Assembly: GCA_022561975.1 (NCBI GenBank)
Contig: JADFQD010000006.1
Coordinates: forward strand, 1-55,937
Direction of reading: 5' to 3'
From: Acidobacteriota bacterium
Lineage (GTDB): Bacteria > Acidobacteriota > Thermoanaerobaculia > Multivoradales > JAHEKO01
DNA length: 55,937 nt
Every line of letters starts with the position of its first letter. Position 1 is the first letter of the stretch. Below, one piece after another: positions 25,023 to 36,392 of this stretch. A program made the position numbers and the translations under genes. Below the pieces are notes generated by a model. The model did no database searches. It was not told the origin of the DNA and saw only the letters and a program-made list of their open reading frames with translations.

Positions 25023-26687
25023 ATGTCAGAACTCGAGCAACAGATAGAAAATCGCCGCCGCAAGCGCGATCGAATGCGCGCTGAGGGCGTCGAGCCGTAT
25101 CCGGCCAGGGTCGAATACGACTTGGAGCCTTCGGAAGTGCACCAGCGATACGATGACCGAAGCGCTGAAGAACTCGCGCAGGCGGGGCTCGAACTGCGAG
25201 TCCCGGGCCGGGTCACGGCGCTTCGTCGGCACGGCAAGACCACCTTCCTGGACCTGTACGATGGTGCAAAGCTCCAGGTAATGGCTCGCAGCGCAGCTCT
25301 TAGCGAGCGCCAGGAGGAGACGGTTGCGGACCTCGATCTGGGCGACTACGCTCTCGCCACGGGCGGGCTGATTCGCACCCGTACCGGAGAGCTGACTCTG
25401 GCTGCGACGGACCTCTCGATTCTGGCCAAGGCGATGAGGCCACTGCCCGAGAAGTGGCACGGCCTTGCGGCCGTCGAGATGCGGTACCGCAGGCGCTACC
25501 TCGATCTGCTGGTCAATACCGCCTCGCGCCGGGTTTTCGAGATTCGCGCGCGGGCGATCCGCTATCTGCGCGCTGCCTTCGATCGCCGGGGTTTTCTCGA
25601 AGTCGAAACGCCCATGATGCAGACACTTGCTGGAGGCGCAGCGGCTCGGCCCTTCGTGACCCATCACAACGCCCTCGATCTCGAGCTGTATTTGAGGATC
25701 GCGCCCGAGCTGTATTTGAAGCGCCTCCTGGTCGGCGGACTGCATCGCGTCTACGAGATCAATCGGAGCTTCCGCAACGAAGGCATTTCGACCCAGCACA
25801 ACCCCGAGTTCACGATGCTGGAGTTCTACTGGGCGTACTCGGACTATCTGCAGCTCATGGACTTCACCGAGAGCCTGATATCCGGTCTCACGATGGAGCT
25901 TCTGGGCGAGCCGGCGCTGAACTGGAGAGAGCAGCGCATAGATGTAACGCCACCGTGGGCTCGTTACACGGTACGAGAGGCGATCTCGCGGTTCGAGGGA
26001 ATCGACGACAGTCGGCTGGATCACGCCGCAGACGTTGCGGCCGAACTCGCGCAAAGGGGAATTTCCTGGCCGGCGCAGATCTCGGACCCGAGCCATCCGG
26101 TACTGACCTGTGGATCGCGAGAGGCTTTCGAGCGCGACCATGCCGAACTCGATGTGCCCGAGAGCTGGTACGGGTTCTTGCTCATCAAACTGTTCGAATC
26201 GACCGTCGAAGAGCGCCTGGAGCGACCCACGTTCATCATCGATTATCCGGTGGCTGTCTCGCCGTTCGCCAAGGCCTGTCCGGACGATCCGCGTTTTGTC
26301 GAGCGCTTCGAGCTATTCATCGGCGGCATGGAAATCGCGAACGCGTTTACCGAGTTGAATGACCCGGAAGTTCAGGCCGAGCGCTTTCGAGCCCAACTGC
26401 GGGCGCGCGAACTCGGCGACGAAGAGGCGCATCGCTATGATGCCGACTATGTGCTCGCTCTCGAGCACGGCATGCCGCCGGCGGGAGGCGAGGGCATCGG
26501 GATCGACCGCCTGGTCATGCTGCTGACCGACAGCTCTTCGATTCGCGACGTGATTCTCTTTCCTCTGCTCAAGCCCGAGGCGAAGCGCGAGGTCGCTGCG
26601 CCGGAGGAGCCCGAGTCCGCGACCAAAGGAGCCGTCGAGGAGCTACCCGGGAGCCCGGCCGGAGAGCCTGCCGGAGAGCCTGATTGA
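25023..26687 (+). CDS. lysS: Lysyl-tRNA synthetase (class II)
   Basis: The protein has an N-terminal helix (MSELEQQIENRRRKRDRM), an OB-fold anticodon domain (VPGRVTALRRHGKTTFLDL), then the class II core: motif 1 EVETPMMQTLAGGAAARPF, motif 2 FRNEGISTQHNPEFTMLEFY, and motif 3 GEGIGIDRLVMLLTD. ATG 25023 is chosen because the family begins there; the longer frame overlaps the punA promoter region. The protein (554 aa) ends in a non-conserved Pro/Glu-rich tail with an AGEP repeat. The stop overlaps the permease start, so lysS leads the envelope cluster. Confidence 0.96.
   Translation: MSELEQQIENRRRKRDRMRAEGVEPYPARVEYDLEPSEVHQRYDDRSAEELAQAGLELRVPGRVTALRRHGKTTFLDLYDGAKLQVMARSAALSERQEETVADLDLGDYALATGGLIRTRTGELTLAATDLSILAKAMRPLPEKWHGLAAVEMRYRRRYLDLLVNTASRRVFEIRARAIRYLRAAFDRRGFLEVETPMMQTLAGGAAARPFVTHHNALDLELYLRIAPELYLKRLLVGGLHRVYEINRSFRNEGISTQHNPEFTMLEFYWAYSDYLQLMDFTESLISGLTMELLGEPALNWREQRIDVTPPWARYTVREAISRFEGIDDSRLDHAADVAAELAQRGISWPAQISDPSHPVLTCGSREAFERDHAELDVPESWYGFLLIKLFESTVEERLERPTFIIDYPVAVSPFAKACPDDPRFVERFELFIGGMEIANAFTELNDPEVQAERFRAQLRARELGDEEAHRYDADYVLALEHGMPPAGGEGIGIDRLVMLLTDSSSIRDVILFPLLKPEAKREVAAPEEPESATKGAVEELPGSPAGEPAGEPD
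26649..26684 (+). repeat. 12-base repeat in the lysS C-terminal tail
   Basis: Two close copies (GGAGAGCCTGCC, GGAGAGCCTGAT) and one diverged copy before them encode an SPAGEPAGEP tail ahead of the stop. The last unit includes the overlap with the next gene's TTG start. Confidence 0.7.
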
Positions 26688-27880
26688 TCCTGCGACGGAT
26701 GGGGGAAGTCAGCCGCGCTCCGCTGGAGTTGGTTCTGGCTCTGCGCTATTTGAAGAGCGGGCGCAAGGACTCTTTCGTCACGTTCCTCTCCGCGGTCGCT
26801 GGGGGTGGCATCGCCGTCGGAGTGTTTGCTCTGATTTTGTCGCTCGCCGCCTTGGCGGGCTTTCAGAGTGCCCTGCGCGAGGAGATTCTAGTGCGTACAC
26901 CGGAAATCGAAGTAGAAGTGCCGGATCGCGCGGCAGCGGCGGCGATTCGGGACCGGCTTCTTTCGATGCCCGAGGTGCGCTCGGCTCAGATTACTTCCCA
27001 GGGGGTCGGCTGGATCGCTCATCGGGGCAGCATCCGGCCGGTGTCGATCCTCGGCTACGAGGGGCCGGTTCCGGTGATCTTCCCCGGTGCCGAAGGTCGA
27101 CCGAACGGCCTCTACGTGACCGATGCTCTGGCCCATACCTGGAATCTGGAACCCGGGGATATGGTCGAAGTTGCCTCGAGCAGACCCACCCTGACCCCGC
27201 TGGGACCGCAGCCTCGTGTGGTTCGCCTGGCCGTGACCGATTCGTTTTTAAGTGGAATCACCGAGCAGCGGGACAGGATCGCGTTGCCGCTGTCCGCGGC
27301 CGAAGGGCTTTTCGGGTACTCGGACTACCGAGTCTTGGTGGAGACCGGCGACCTCGATTCGGCTCTCGCGGTTGCGACCAGGCTGCGAGCCGACAACGGC
27401 GACGCGGTGCGAGTCAGTTCGTGGCAAGATTTGAACCGGGCCCTGTTCTTTGCGCTTAGGTTGGAGAAGGCGATGATGTTCTTGGCCGTGCTGCTGATTG
27501 TCCTGGTGGCCGCCCTGGCACTGGTCTCCGATATTCACCTGATCATCGCCAGCAAGCGCAAGGAAATAGGCATCCTGGGCGCCATGGGCGCGACTCGGCG
27601 GACAATCATGAGGACCTTTGTTCTGCTCGGTGCCGCACTGGGTCTTGTCGGGGTTTCGGTAGGTGGGTCCGTCGGCGCGTCTCTAGCTTGGGTGCTGGGT
27701 CGCTACCAGCTGTTGCGTCTGCCTGCGAGCATCTACTTTCTCGACCATGTCCCCTTCGAGCTCGAGTTCGGCGATGTCTTGCTGGTGTTGGTGAGCGCCT
27801 TCACGATCGCGGCTCTCGCCGCCGCCTTGGGCGCGAGGGCGGCCGCGACCTTGCGCCCCTTGGAGGCTCTGCGCCGATGA
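26684..27880 (+). CDS. lolE: Lipoprotein-releasing ABC transporter permease (LolC/LolE type)
   Basis: The 398-residue permease has the MacB/FtsX layout: a first membrane helix (about 28-52) after the cytoplasmic start LALRYLKSGRKDSFVTFLS, a periplasmic domain of about 210 residues, then three membrane helices near 265-290, 315-345 and 365-390. With LolD it should extract lipoproteins from the inner membrane for transfer to the outer membrane. Only one permease gene is present, so it may work as a homodimer (LolF-like). TTG 26684 overlaps the lysS stop; ATG 26699 is an alternative. Its own stop overlaps the lolD start. The choice between lolC and lolE as a name is arbitrary. Confidence 0.88.
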   Translation: MILRRMGEVSRAPLELVLALRYLKSGRKDSFVTFLSAVAGGGIAVGVFALILSLAALAGFQSALREEILVRTPEIEVEVPDRAAAAAIRDRLLSMPEVRSAQITSQGVGWIAHRGSIRPVSILGYEGPVPVIFPGAEGRPNGLYVTDALAHTWNLEPGDMVEVASSRPTLTPLGPQPRVVRLAVTDSFLSGITEQRDRIALPLSAAEGLFGYSDYRVLVETGDLDSALAVATRLRADNGDAVRVSSWQDLNRALFFALRLEKAMMFLAVLLIVLVAALALVSDIHLIIASKRKEIGILGAMGATRRTIMRTFVLLGAALGLVGVSVGGSVGASLAWVLGRYQLLRLPASIYFLDHVPFELEFGDVLLVLVSAFTIAALAAALGARAAATLRPLEALRR

Positions 27881-28554
27881 CGGTTTCGGTTGTGGCTCGG
27901 GACCTGTTCAAAGCCTATCGGGACGGCGAGCGCCGGATCGAGGTTCTCCGAGGCGTCGACCTGATCGTCGAGCCGGGCGATTTGGTGGCGGTTGTTGGAC
28001 AGTCGGGAACCGGCAAGTCGACCTTGCTGCACCTGCTGGGGGCTCTGGATCGGCCGGACAGCGGCTCGATCGTCATTGGCGGCGCGGATCTGAGCGTGAT
28101 GAAGGCCGAGGAACTCGCCACCTTCCGGAACCAGGCCATCGGTTTCGTGTTCCAGTTTCAAGAGCTGCTTGCGGATTTCACCGCACTCGAAAATGTCATG
28201 ATCCCCGGCCGGATTGCGGGGCTCAGCGGGCAAACTCTGCAGTCGAAGGCCGAGCAGCTTCTCCTCGAAGTCGGTCTGACGGATCGCTCGGACCACTTTC
28301 CATCACAGCTTTCTGGTGGCGAGCAGCAGCGGGTCGCGCTGTGCCGGGCCCTGCTTCTCGAACCTCCCCTGTTGCTCGCAGACGAGCCCACCGGGAATCT
28401 CGATCCGGAGATCGGCGAGCAGGTGTTCGAACTCCTGGTGTCGCTTCAGAAACGTCGCGGAACGACGGCTCTGGTGGTCACTCACAACCAAGACATTGCA
28501 AGGCGCTGTGGTAGAGTTTTGACCTTGCACAAGGGCGTATTGCACGAGTCTTGA
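27877..28554 (+). CDS. lolD: Lipoprotein-releasing ABC transporter ATPase LolD
   Basis: ABC ATPase of 225 residues with Walker [11 protein letters not shown]-loop [18 protein letters not shown], signature LSGGEQQR, Walker [13 protein letters not shown] and the switch histidine in VVTHN. The region after the Q-loop ([15 protein letters not shown]) matches LolD and MacB-type ATPases. ATG 27877 overlaps the permease stop (ATGA), so the pair is coupled. Energy from ATP drives lipoprotein release. lgt, which first lipidates these proteins, is at 52617. Confidence 0.93.
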   Translation: MTVSVVARDLFKAYRDGERRIEVLRGVDLIVEPGDLVAVVGQSGTGKSTLLHLLGALDRPDSGSIVIGGADLSVMKAEELATFRNQAIGFVFQFQELLADFTALENVMIPGRIAGLSGQTLQSKAEQLLLEVGLTDRSDHFPSQLSGGEQQRVALCRALLLEPPLLLADEPTGNLDPEIGEQVFELLVSLQKRRGTTALVVTHNQDIARRCGRVLTLHKGVLHES

Positions 28555-28595
28555 TTCGCCTGCCGTTGTCCGAGGAGCTGTGGGGCGCTCGCTGA

Positions 28596-31022
<2,427 letters not shown>

Positions 31023-31068
31023 CAGCGTCCTGGCCTCTGGCTCGGGTTTTGCTTGGATGAACTGGATC

Positions 31069-33516
31069 ATGGCGTGGTGTGACGTACCAGGTGTGCTCGA
31101 GAGGGCTCGTGGCCGAGCCAGATCGGTATCCTCGGACGCTCCAGAGGCGCGATCCCCGATCGGACGGGCGCTATGGCTCATCGTCCTGATTGCGGGACTG
31201 CATCCCACGTTCGCGCTTGCCCAAGGCCTGTCGGGGCAACCGATCCAGGAGATCCGCTACGAAGGACTCGAAGGTCTCGCTCCGGAGACTCTCGACTTCT
31301 ATCTCGACATTGCCGTTGGCAAGGTCTACGACAAAAAGGCTCTCAACGACAAGATTCACGATCTCTGGGAGAAGCAGCTCCTGGACGATATCGCTACGGA
31401 GGCTTCTCCGGTCGCTGGCGGGGTGCTCCTGCTGGTGACTGTCAAGGAGCGGGCCCTTCTGCACTCGGTGGAGTACGTCGGTCTGAAGCGGGTCAGCCGC
31501 AGCGATATCGCAGACCGGATCGCACGAGAGAATATTCGAGTTCGCGAAAGCGATCCGCTTACCCTCGGAGAACTCAATCGCCTGCAGAAGGTGATCGAAA
31601 GCTTGTACAGGGAGAAGGGGTATCGGCTTGCCCGAGCGGTCTACGAACTCGAGACGGTCAGCACTACCGAGCGACGCGTGACGTTCACCATCGACGAGGG
31701 CGACAAAGTTCGCATCGCGGAGATCGACTTCGAGGGCAACACCGTCTTCAGCGATCGTCTGCTCAAGCTCTCTATGCGCAAGACCAAAGAAAGCGGGCTG
31801 CTCTCGAGGGTCTTCAAGAAAGATGTCTATAAGCCTGCCACTTTGCAAGAGGACCTCGAAAAGGTCCGGAAGCGCTACAAGAAGGCGGGCTACAAGAATG
31901 TCGTGATCGGCGAGCCCAAGGCCGAGCTTACGCCGATGCGCCCGGATGCCGCCGATCCGAAGGGCCAGCGTCGGCGGCTACTCATCACGATTCCCCTGGA
32001 AGAGGGTAACCGTTGGCGGTTGGGTGAGATCAGAATCGAGGGTGCCGAGAAGTTCAAGGCCGAAGTGCTCCAGGCGCAGTTTCCGAAACCGAGCGGAGGA
32101 TGGCTGAGGTCGACGATCATCGACGAAGGCGTCGAGACGATCAACAACGTCTATCAAAATTCGGGACACATTTACGCACGGGTCAGCACCGAAATCGTCG
32201 AGGTGACCGAGGACGTTGCCGACCTGGTCGTGCGCATCGACGAAGGCGCGCGGTACACGGTCGGGCGGATTGAATTCGAAGGCAATCGCAAGACCAAAGA
32301 CAAGGTGCTGCGGCGCTCCATGGGTCTTCAGGAAAGCATGGTGATGAACTCGGGTGCGCTCAAGAACAGCCTGCTTCGAATTCGACAACTCGAGTATTTC
32401 AACGTCGACGAAAACGATCCGGTGCAGATTGACGTCAACAACGAGAACAAGACCGTGGACCTGACGATCAAGGGCGCCGAGGGCGACCGCACCGAGATGC
32501 AGTTCGGTGCCGGATTCAGCGAGTTGGACGGCTTTTTCGGGACCTTCTCTTTTCGCACCAGAAACTTCCTCGGCCGCGGGGAGACCTTGGGTGTCAGCTT
32601 CCAGTCCGGAGGCCGACAGGACGTGCTGGACCTGTCCTACTTTGTGCCCTGGTTTCTGGATCGCCCGCAATCGGTCGGGATTCAGGTGTTCTCCCGGAAG
32701 CTGGACTACAACCTCTTGTTGGGGCAAAACATACGGCAGGAAACCAAGGGTGGGACGCTGACCTATGGACGCAATCTGGGCTTGTTCAGGAACCTCTCGC
32801 TGGCCTACAGCTTGTTCGACTCGATCGATCAACAACAGCTGATCAGCGCCGGCCAACCGGTCGATTTCACCCAGGATCGGACGGTGTCCTCGCTGCGGCT
32901 TTCCCACAATTTCGATCGCCGGGACAGCCGCTTCGAGCCCACCCGCGGCAGGAGCTACAACGTCGGCCTCGAGTACGCCGGCGACTTCCTGGGCGGCGAT
33001 ACGGAGTTCATCAGACCTCGGGGAGGATTCAACATCTACCTTCCGGTGACCCGAGAGGGTCTGCACACCGTCGCCGGCCTGAACATCGAAGCCGGCTATA
33101 TCGAAGCGCTCGGAGACCGGCCGCTGTTTTCTCTGGACCGCTTCTTCCTGGGCGGCGAGAATTCGATCCGCGGTTTCCGCCCGCGGTCGATATGGGTGCG
33201 AGACAAGGATGGCAACACCGTGCGCGACGAGTTTGGGCTCGCCCTCGGTGGCGTGAGCTTTCTTCAGGCCAATTTGGAGTATCATTTCGTTCTTGGCGGC
33301 CCGTTCCGGGTGTTGGCTTTTGCCGACATCGGAGGAGTTTTCGCCAAGAATCAGTCCTTCGATGTTTCTTTGATGAGGCACTCATTTGGAGTTGAGTTGC
33401 GGGTCTTGGTGCCGATTTTCGGAGCCCCCTTGCGGTTTATCTACGCTCTCAATCCGAATGAAATGTTGGATGACCGGTTCCAAAAGTTTCAATTCAGTAT
33501 CGGCACTACGTTTTAG
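31069..33516 (+). CDS. bamA: Outer membrane protein assembly factor BamA
   Basis: The Omp85 protein has a hydrophobic signal segment (RALWLIVLIAGL, cut near ALAQ), a series of POTRA domains (residues about 60-460; e.g. IAEIDFEGNTVFSD, VGRIEFEGNRKTKDKV), and a 16-stranded barrel of about 350 residues with the conserved loop motif near LGGENSIRGF, ending in phenylalanine (FSIGTTF), the usual outer-membrane signature. The start is unclear: ATG 31069 or 31057 put about 40 residues before the signal core and neither has a strong ribosome site. It is followed by skp, its usual partner. BamA inserts barrel proteins into the outer membrane. Confidence 0.95.
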   Translation: MAWCDVPGVLERARGRARSVSSDAPEARSPIGRALWLIVLIAGLHPTFALAQGLSGQPIQEIRYEGLEGLAPETLDFYLDIAVGKVYDKKALNDKIHDLWEKQLLDDIATEASPVAGGVLLLVTVKERALLHSVEYVGLKRVSRSDIADRIARENIRVRESDPLTLGELNRLQKVIESLYREKGYRLARAVYELETVSTTERRVTFTIDEGDKVRIAEIDFEGNTVFSDRLLKLSMRKTKESGLLSRVFKKDVYKPATLQEDLEKVRKRYKKAGYKNVVIGEPKAELTPMRPDAADPKGQRRRLLITIPLEEGNRWRLGEIRIEGAEKFKAEVLQAQFPKPSGGWLRSTIIDEGVETINNVYQNSGHIYARVSTEIVEVTEDVADLVVRIDEGARYTVGRIEFEGNRKTKDKVLRRSMGLQESMVMNSGALKNSLLRIRQLEYFNVDENDPVQIDVNNENKTVDLTIKGAEGDRTEMQFGAGFSELDGFFGTFSFRTRNFLGRGETLGVSFQSGGRQDVLDLSYFVPWFLDRPQSVGIQVFSRKLDYNLLLGQNIRQETKGGTLTYGRNLGLFRNLSLAYSLFDSIDQQQLISAGQPVDFTQDRTVSSLRLSHNFDRRDSRFEPTRGRSYNVGLEYAGDFLGGDTEFIRPRGGFNIYLPVTREGLHTVAGLNIEAGYIEALGDRPLFSLDRFFLGGENSIRGFRPRSIWVRDKDGNTVRDEFGLALGGVSFLQANLEYHFVLGGPFRVLAFADIGGVFAKNQSFDVSLMRHSFGVELRVLVPIFGAPLRFIYALNPNEMLDDRFQKFQFSIGTTF

Positions 33517-33532
33517 GAGTAGAGGAATTACC

Positions 33533-34093
33533 ATGATGCAGTCGAAAACGATTCCACCCGTGGCGCTGGTCGCCGCTCTTGTCGTGGCGAGCGCAACGCC
33601 GGCGGTATTCGCGCAGGCGTTGACCAAGGTGGCGGTCATTAATGTCGTCCAGGTCTTGGAAGAGTCGGATGCCGGCAAGCTGGGTATCGAGGCCTTGAAG
33701 GCTCTCCAGAAGCAGAAAACCGACGAGCGCGCCGTGATAACGGCCGAAGCACAAGAGCTTCGGTCGAGGATCGGCGAGGGGCAGTTCTCGCTCTCCGGAG
33801 AAAAGCTGTCCGAACTCAAGAAAAAACTGGAAGACAAGGTGATCGAACTGCAGCGTTTCAATGATGACGCCAATCGTGAGCTGCAGAAGCGTCAAGAAAA
33901 GATGCTCTTTGAAATTCAGGGCAAGGTCATGCCGATCATCAATGCGGTCGGCCGTGAGGGCGGCTATACGATGATCTTCAACAAGTTCGAGAGTGGCTTG
34001 GTCTACGCCGACGAGGCGATCGACATCACCGCTGAAGTCATGACCAGGCTGAATAACAGCGTTTCCGCCGCCCCCGCCGAGTCAGGGGGCTAG
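33533..34093 (+). CDS. skp: Periplasmic chaperone Skp/OmpH
   Basis: The 186-residue protein has a signal peptide (VALVAALVVASATPAVFA, then QA), the Skp first strand VAVINVVQVLEES, two long coiled-coil helices (about 45-130) forming the tentacles, and the closing strand GGYTMIFNKFESGLVYAD. It carries unfolded barrel proteins across the periplasm to BamA, encoded directly upstream. ATG 33533 has AGAGGAA in front. Its UAG stop (34091-34093) is in the same frame as fabZ, with no further stop between them. Confidence 0.93.
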   Translation: MMQSKTIPPVALVAALVVASATPAVFAQALTKVAVINVVQVLEESDAGKLGIEALKALQKQKTDERAVITAEAQELRSRIGEGQFSLSGEKLSELKKKLEDKVIELQRFNDDANRELQKRQEKMLFEIQGKVMPIINAVGREGGYTMIFNKFESGLVYADEAIDITAEVMTRLNNSVSAAPAESGG

Positions 34094-34096
34094 TCT

Positions 34097-34585
34097 CTGA
34101 TTCAGACTGCGGCCGTTGCGGCCTCTGCGGACGGCGACGGCGACGGCGACACGGAATACGGCATTGACTGGATCAAGGCGGTCTTGCCTCACCGGTATCC
34201 CTTCCTGCTGGTCGATCGAGTGCTCGAACTCGAACCGGGCAAGCGGGCCCGGGCGATCAAGAACGTCACGATCAACGAAGCCTTCTTTGCCGGTCACTTT
34301 CCGGGACGGCCGGTCATGCCGGGCGTGCTCGTGATCGAGGCCTTGGCGCAAGTTGCTGGAATCCTGCTGATTCATGACCGGGTCGATCGTGAGGAGTATC
34401 TGATCTATCTTGCCGGAGTGGACCGCGCGAGGTTTCGCCGACCCGTGGGCCCGGGAGACCAGCTCGTTTTGGACGTCGAGATCGTAAGGTTGAGACCCAC
34501 GTTTGCGAAGGTGCGAGGCGTTGCCAGGGTCGCAGGACAGGTCGCGGCGGAAGCGTTGCTCAGCTCGGCCATGGTGCGCCGTTAA
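34097..34585 (+). CDS. fabZ: 3-hydroxyacyl-ACP dehydratase FabZ, start codon unusual
   Basis: The hotdog dehydratase of fatty acid synthesis has the FabZ signature [13 protein letters not shown], the catalytic histidine in [14 protein letters not shown] and the helix glutamate in [10 protein letters not shown]. The usual N-terminal helix ([10 protein letters not shown]) is encoded before LPHRYP, yet no ATG, GTG or TTG lies in frame between the skp stop and that helix. The only standard start, TTG 34184, would remove the helix. CTG 34097 or ATT 34100, 7-10 bases after AGGGGG (34084-34089), or stop-codon readthrough from skp, are the options; CTG is used here without proof. A GDGDGD run (34130-34150) precedes the helix. 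FabZ supplies acyl chains for lipid A through LpxA, the next gene. Confidence 0.88.
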   Translation: MIQTAAVAASADGDGDGDTEYGIDWIKAVLPHRYPFLLVDRVLELEPGKRARAIKNVTINEAFFAGHFPGRPVMPGVLVIEALAQVAGILLIHDRVDREEYLIYLAGVDRARFRRPVGPGDQLVLDVEIVRLRPTFAKVRGVARVAGQVAAEALLSSAMVRR

Positions 34586-34591
34586 CGTTAG

Positions 34592-35410
34592 ATGTCCGTT
34601 GCCATCCATCCCACGGCGGTCGTTGATGACCGGGCTGAGCTTGGCTCGGGCGTCCGGATCGGACCCTATGCCGTGATCGGACCCGAGGTCGTGGTCGGTG
34701 ACGACTGCGAGATCGGCTCGGCCGCGCAGCTTCAAGGGCCGACCACCCTGGGGTCCGGGAACAAGGTGTTCCCGCATGCCTGCATCGGACTCGATCCCCA
34801 GGACCTCAAGTACCAGGGCGAGCGCACCACCCTCGAGGTCGGCAACGGCAACACATTTCGAGAGTTCTGCACCGTCAACAGGGGCACGGGGCTGGGTGGC
34901 GGCAGCACGAGTATCGGCAACGGAAATCTCTTGATGGCCTATACCCACGTTGCTCACGATTGCCATGTTGCCAACGGCGCCATTCTCACCAATGCCGCGA
35001 CGCTCGCAGGGCACGTCATCGTTGAAGACTATGCCGCGATTGGAGCGTTTAGCGCCGTGCAGCAGTTCTGTCGGGTGGGGCGTCACGCGTATGTCGGCGG
35101 CTATTCGATCATTACCAAGGACGCTCTGCCGTACATGAAGACCGTAGGCGCGAAGCCCGCATGCATTGGGGTCAATCGTGTTGGGCTGCAGCGCAGGGCC
35201 TTCGACGAGGCCCGGATCAGGTCGATCGAGCGAGCGGCGAGGCTCGTGCTCAGGTCGGGCCTAAACACAACCCAGGCACTCGAGCGATTGAAGATCGAGT
35301 TTTCCGAAAACCCCGACATCGAGCTTTTTATCAAATTCATCGAGGAGTCCGAGATGGGGGTCATCAAGGCGCTACCGGGCCAGCGATCGGCGCGGGGCAG
35401 CAGTGGGTAG
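34592..35410 (+). CDS. lpxA: UDP-N-acetylglucosamine acyltransferase LpxA
   Basis: First enzyme of lipid A synthesis, moving a 3-hydroxyacyl chain from ACP to UDP-GlcNAc (or its 3-amino form). A left-handed beta-helix of hexapeptide repeats fills residues about 5-185. The active-site histidine is H122 in THVAHDCHV, preceded by QDLKYQGERTTLEVG and FREFCTVNRGT, both LpxA-specific. The C-terminal helices follow, giving 272 aa. It lies 6 bases after fabZ, and its end overlaps the oxidoreductase gene by 8 bases. Confidence 0.95.
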   Translation: MSVAIHPTAVVDDRAELGSGVRIGPYAVIGPEVVVGDDCEIGSAAQLQGPTTLGSGNKVFPHACIGLDPQDLKYQGERTTLEVGNGNTFREFCTVNRGTGLGGGSTSIGNGNLLMAYTHVAHDCHVANGAILTNAATLAGHVIVEDYAAIGAFSAVQQFCRVGRHAYVGGYSIITKDALPYMKTVGAKPACIGVNRVGLQRRAFDEARIRSIERAARLVLRSGLNTTQALERLKIEFSENPDIELFIKFIEESEMGVIKALPGQRSARGSSG

Positions 35411-36359
35411 GTTTGAGCTTCTACGGGTCGGAGTCGTCGGCATCGGAGCACTCGGCAGGCATCACGTTCGCATTCTCTCGGAGCTAGCGACGGCCGAGTT
35501 GGTCGGCGTGTTCGACGTAGACCGGTCGCGTGCTCGAGCCGTCTGCGGTGAGTTCGGAGGCCAAGCGTTCGACGACCTGGCTTCACTGGCCCTCGAGATC
35601 GATGCGGCGGTGGTTGCGGTGCCGACCACGGACCACGCTGAAATCGGTTGCCGGCTACTCGAATCCGGCGTGCATGTAATGGTCGAGAAGCCGATCGCTC
35701 GGACGCTGGAAGAGGCGGACGCTCTGATCGCCGCCGCCAAGGACCGGGTGCTCGCTGTGGGGCACGTCGAGTTCTACAATCCTGCGGTTCAGGCGCTTCT
35801 CGCCATGGGGCTGCCGCCCGGTTTTGCCGAGGTTCATCGCATGGGGGAGTTTTCGCCGCGCAGTCTCGATATTGACGTGGTCCGGGACCTCATGATCCAC
35901 GACCTGCAGATTTTGCAGAGTCTCGATTCATCGCCGGTGAAGAGGCTTTCGGCGGTGGGAGTGAATGTTCTGACCGATCGAGATGACATTGCCAACGTCA
36001 GGCTCGAGTTCGAGTCCGGGCTGGTGGCGAATCTGACCGCCTCGCGAGTCTCTGATCAAAGAGTCCGCAAATTGCGGGTGATCGTTCCCGGGATCTATCT
36101 TTCGCTCGACTATCAGCAGCAGGAGATCAAGGGGTACCGATTGCGCAAGGGTGCGAGGATACGGGACCTCGAGCGGCTGGATATCCCGATCAAGAACGAG
36201 GAACCTCTAAAGTGCGAGCTGCGCAACTTCGTCTGCGCGTGCAACGGTGAGGATGTCCCGCTGGTGACCGGCCGGGACGGCCGCAGAGCCCTTGCCATCG
36301 CCCTCGAGGTCTGTGAGCAGATCGAACAGCAGCGCGGCTCGACTCGAGCCTTCGCGTAA
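35403..36359 (+). CDS. Gfo/Idh/MocA family oxidoreductase next to lpxA
   Basis: NAD(P)-dependent sugar oxidoreductase of 318 residues: Rossmann motif VGVVGIGALGRHHVR at the start, VVAVPTTDH, the family's EKP in MVEKPIART, then the alpha/beta substrate domain. GTG 35403 lies inside the end of lpxA, so the two are coupled. In some bacteria a Gfo/Idh enzyme beside lpxA (GnnA) oxidises UDP-GlcNAc at C3 to build 3-amino lipid A. That is plausible here, but the aminotransferase partner GnnB is not adjacent, and LpxI-independent or other sugar roles remain possible. Confidence 0.85.
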   Translation: MGRFELLRVGVVGIGALGRHHVRILSELATAELVGVFDVDRSRARAVCGEFGGQAFDDLASLALEIDAAVVAVPTTDHAEIGCRLLESGVHVMVEKPIARTLEEADALIAAAKDRVLAVGHVEFYNPAVQALLAMGLPPGFAEVHRMGEFSPRSLDIDVVRDLMIHDLQILQSLDSSPVKRLSAVGVNVLTDRDDIANVRLEFESGLVANLTASRVSDQRVRKLRVIVPGIYLSLDYQQQEIKGYRLRKGARIRDLERLDIPIKNEEPLKCELRNFVCACNGEDVPLVTGRDGRRALAIALEVCEQIEQQRGSTRAFA

Positions 36360-36392
36360 CCGGAGTTCCCTGCCACTCGTTTGGAGGAATAA

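Noticed and set aside
31978-33381. 467-codon open frame on the minus strand opposite bamA
   Set aside because: It lies wholly inside bamA in the opposite direction, has no family motifs and no ribosome site; long antisense frames are expected in G+C-rich genes.
34082-35086. 334-codon open frame opposite fabZ and lpxA
   Set aside because: No motifs and full overlap with two clear genes.
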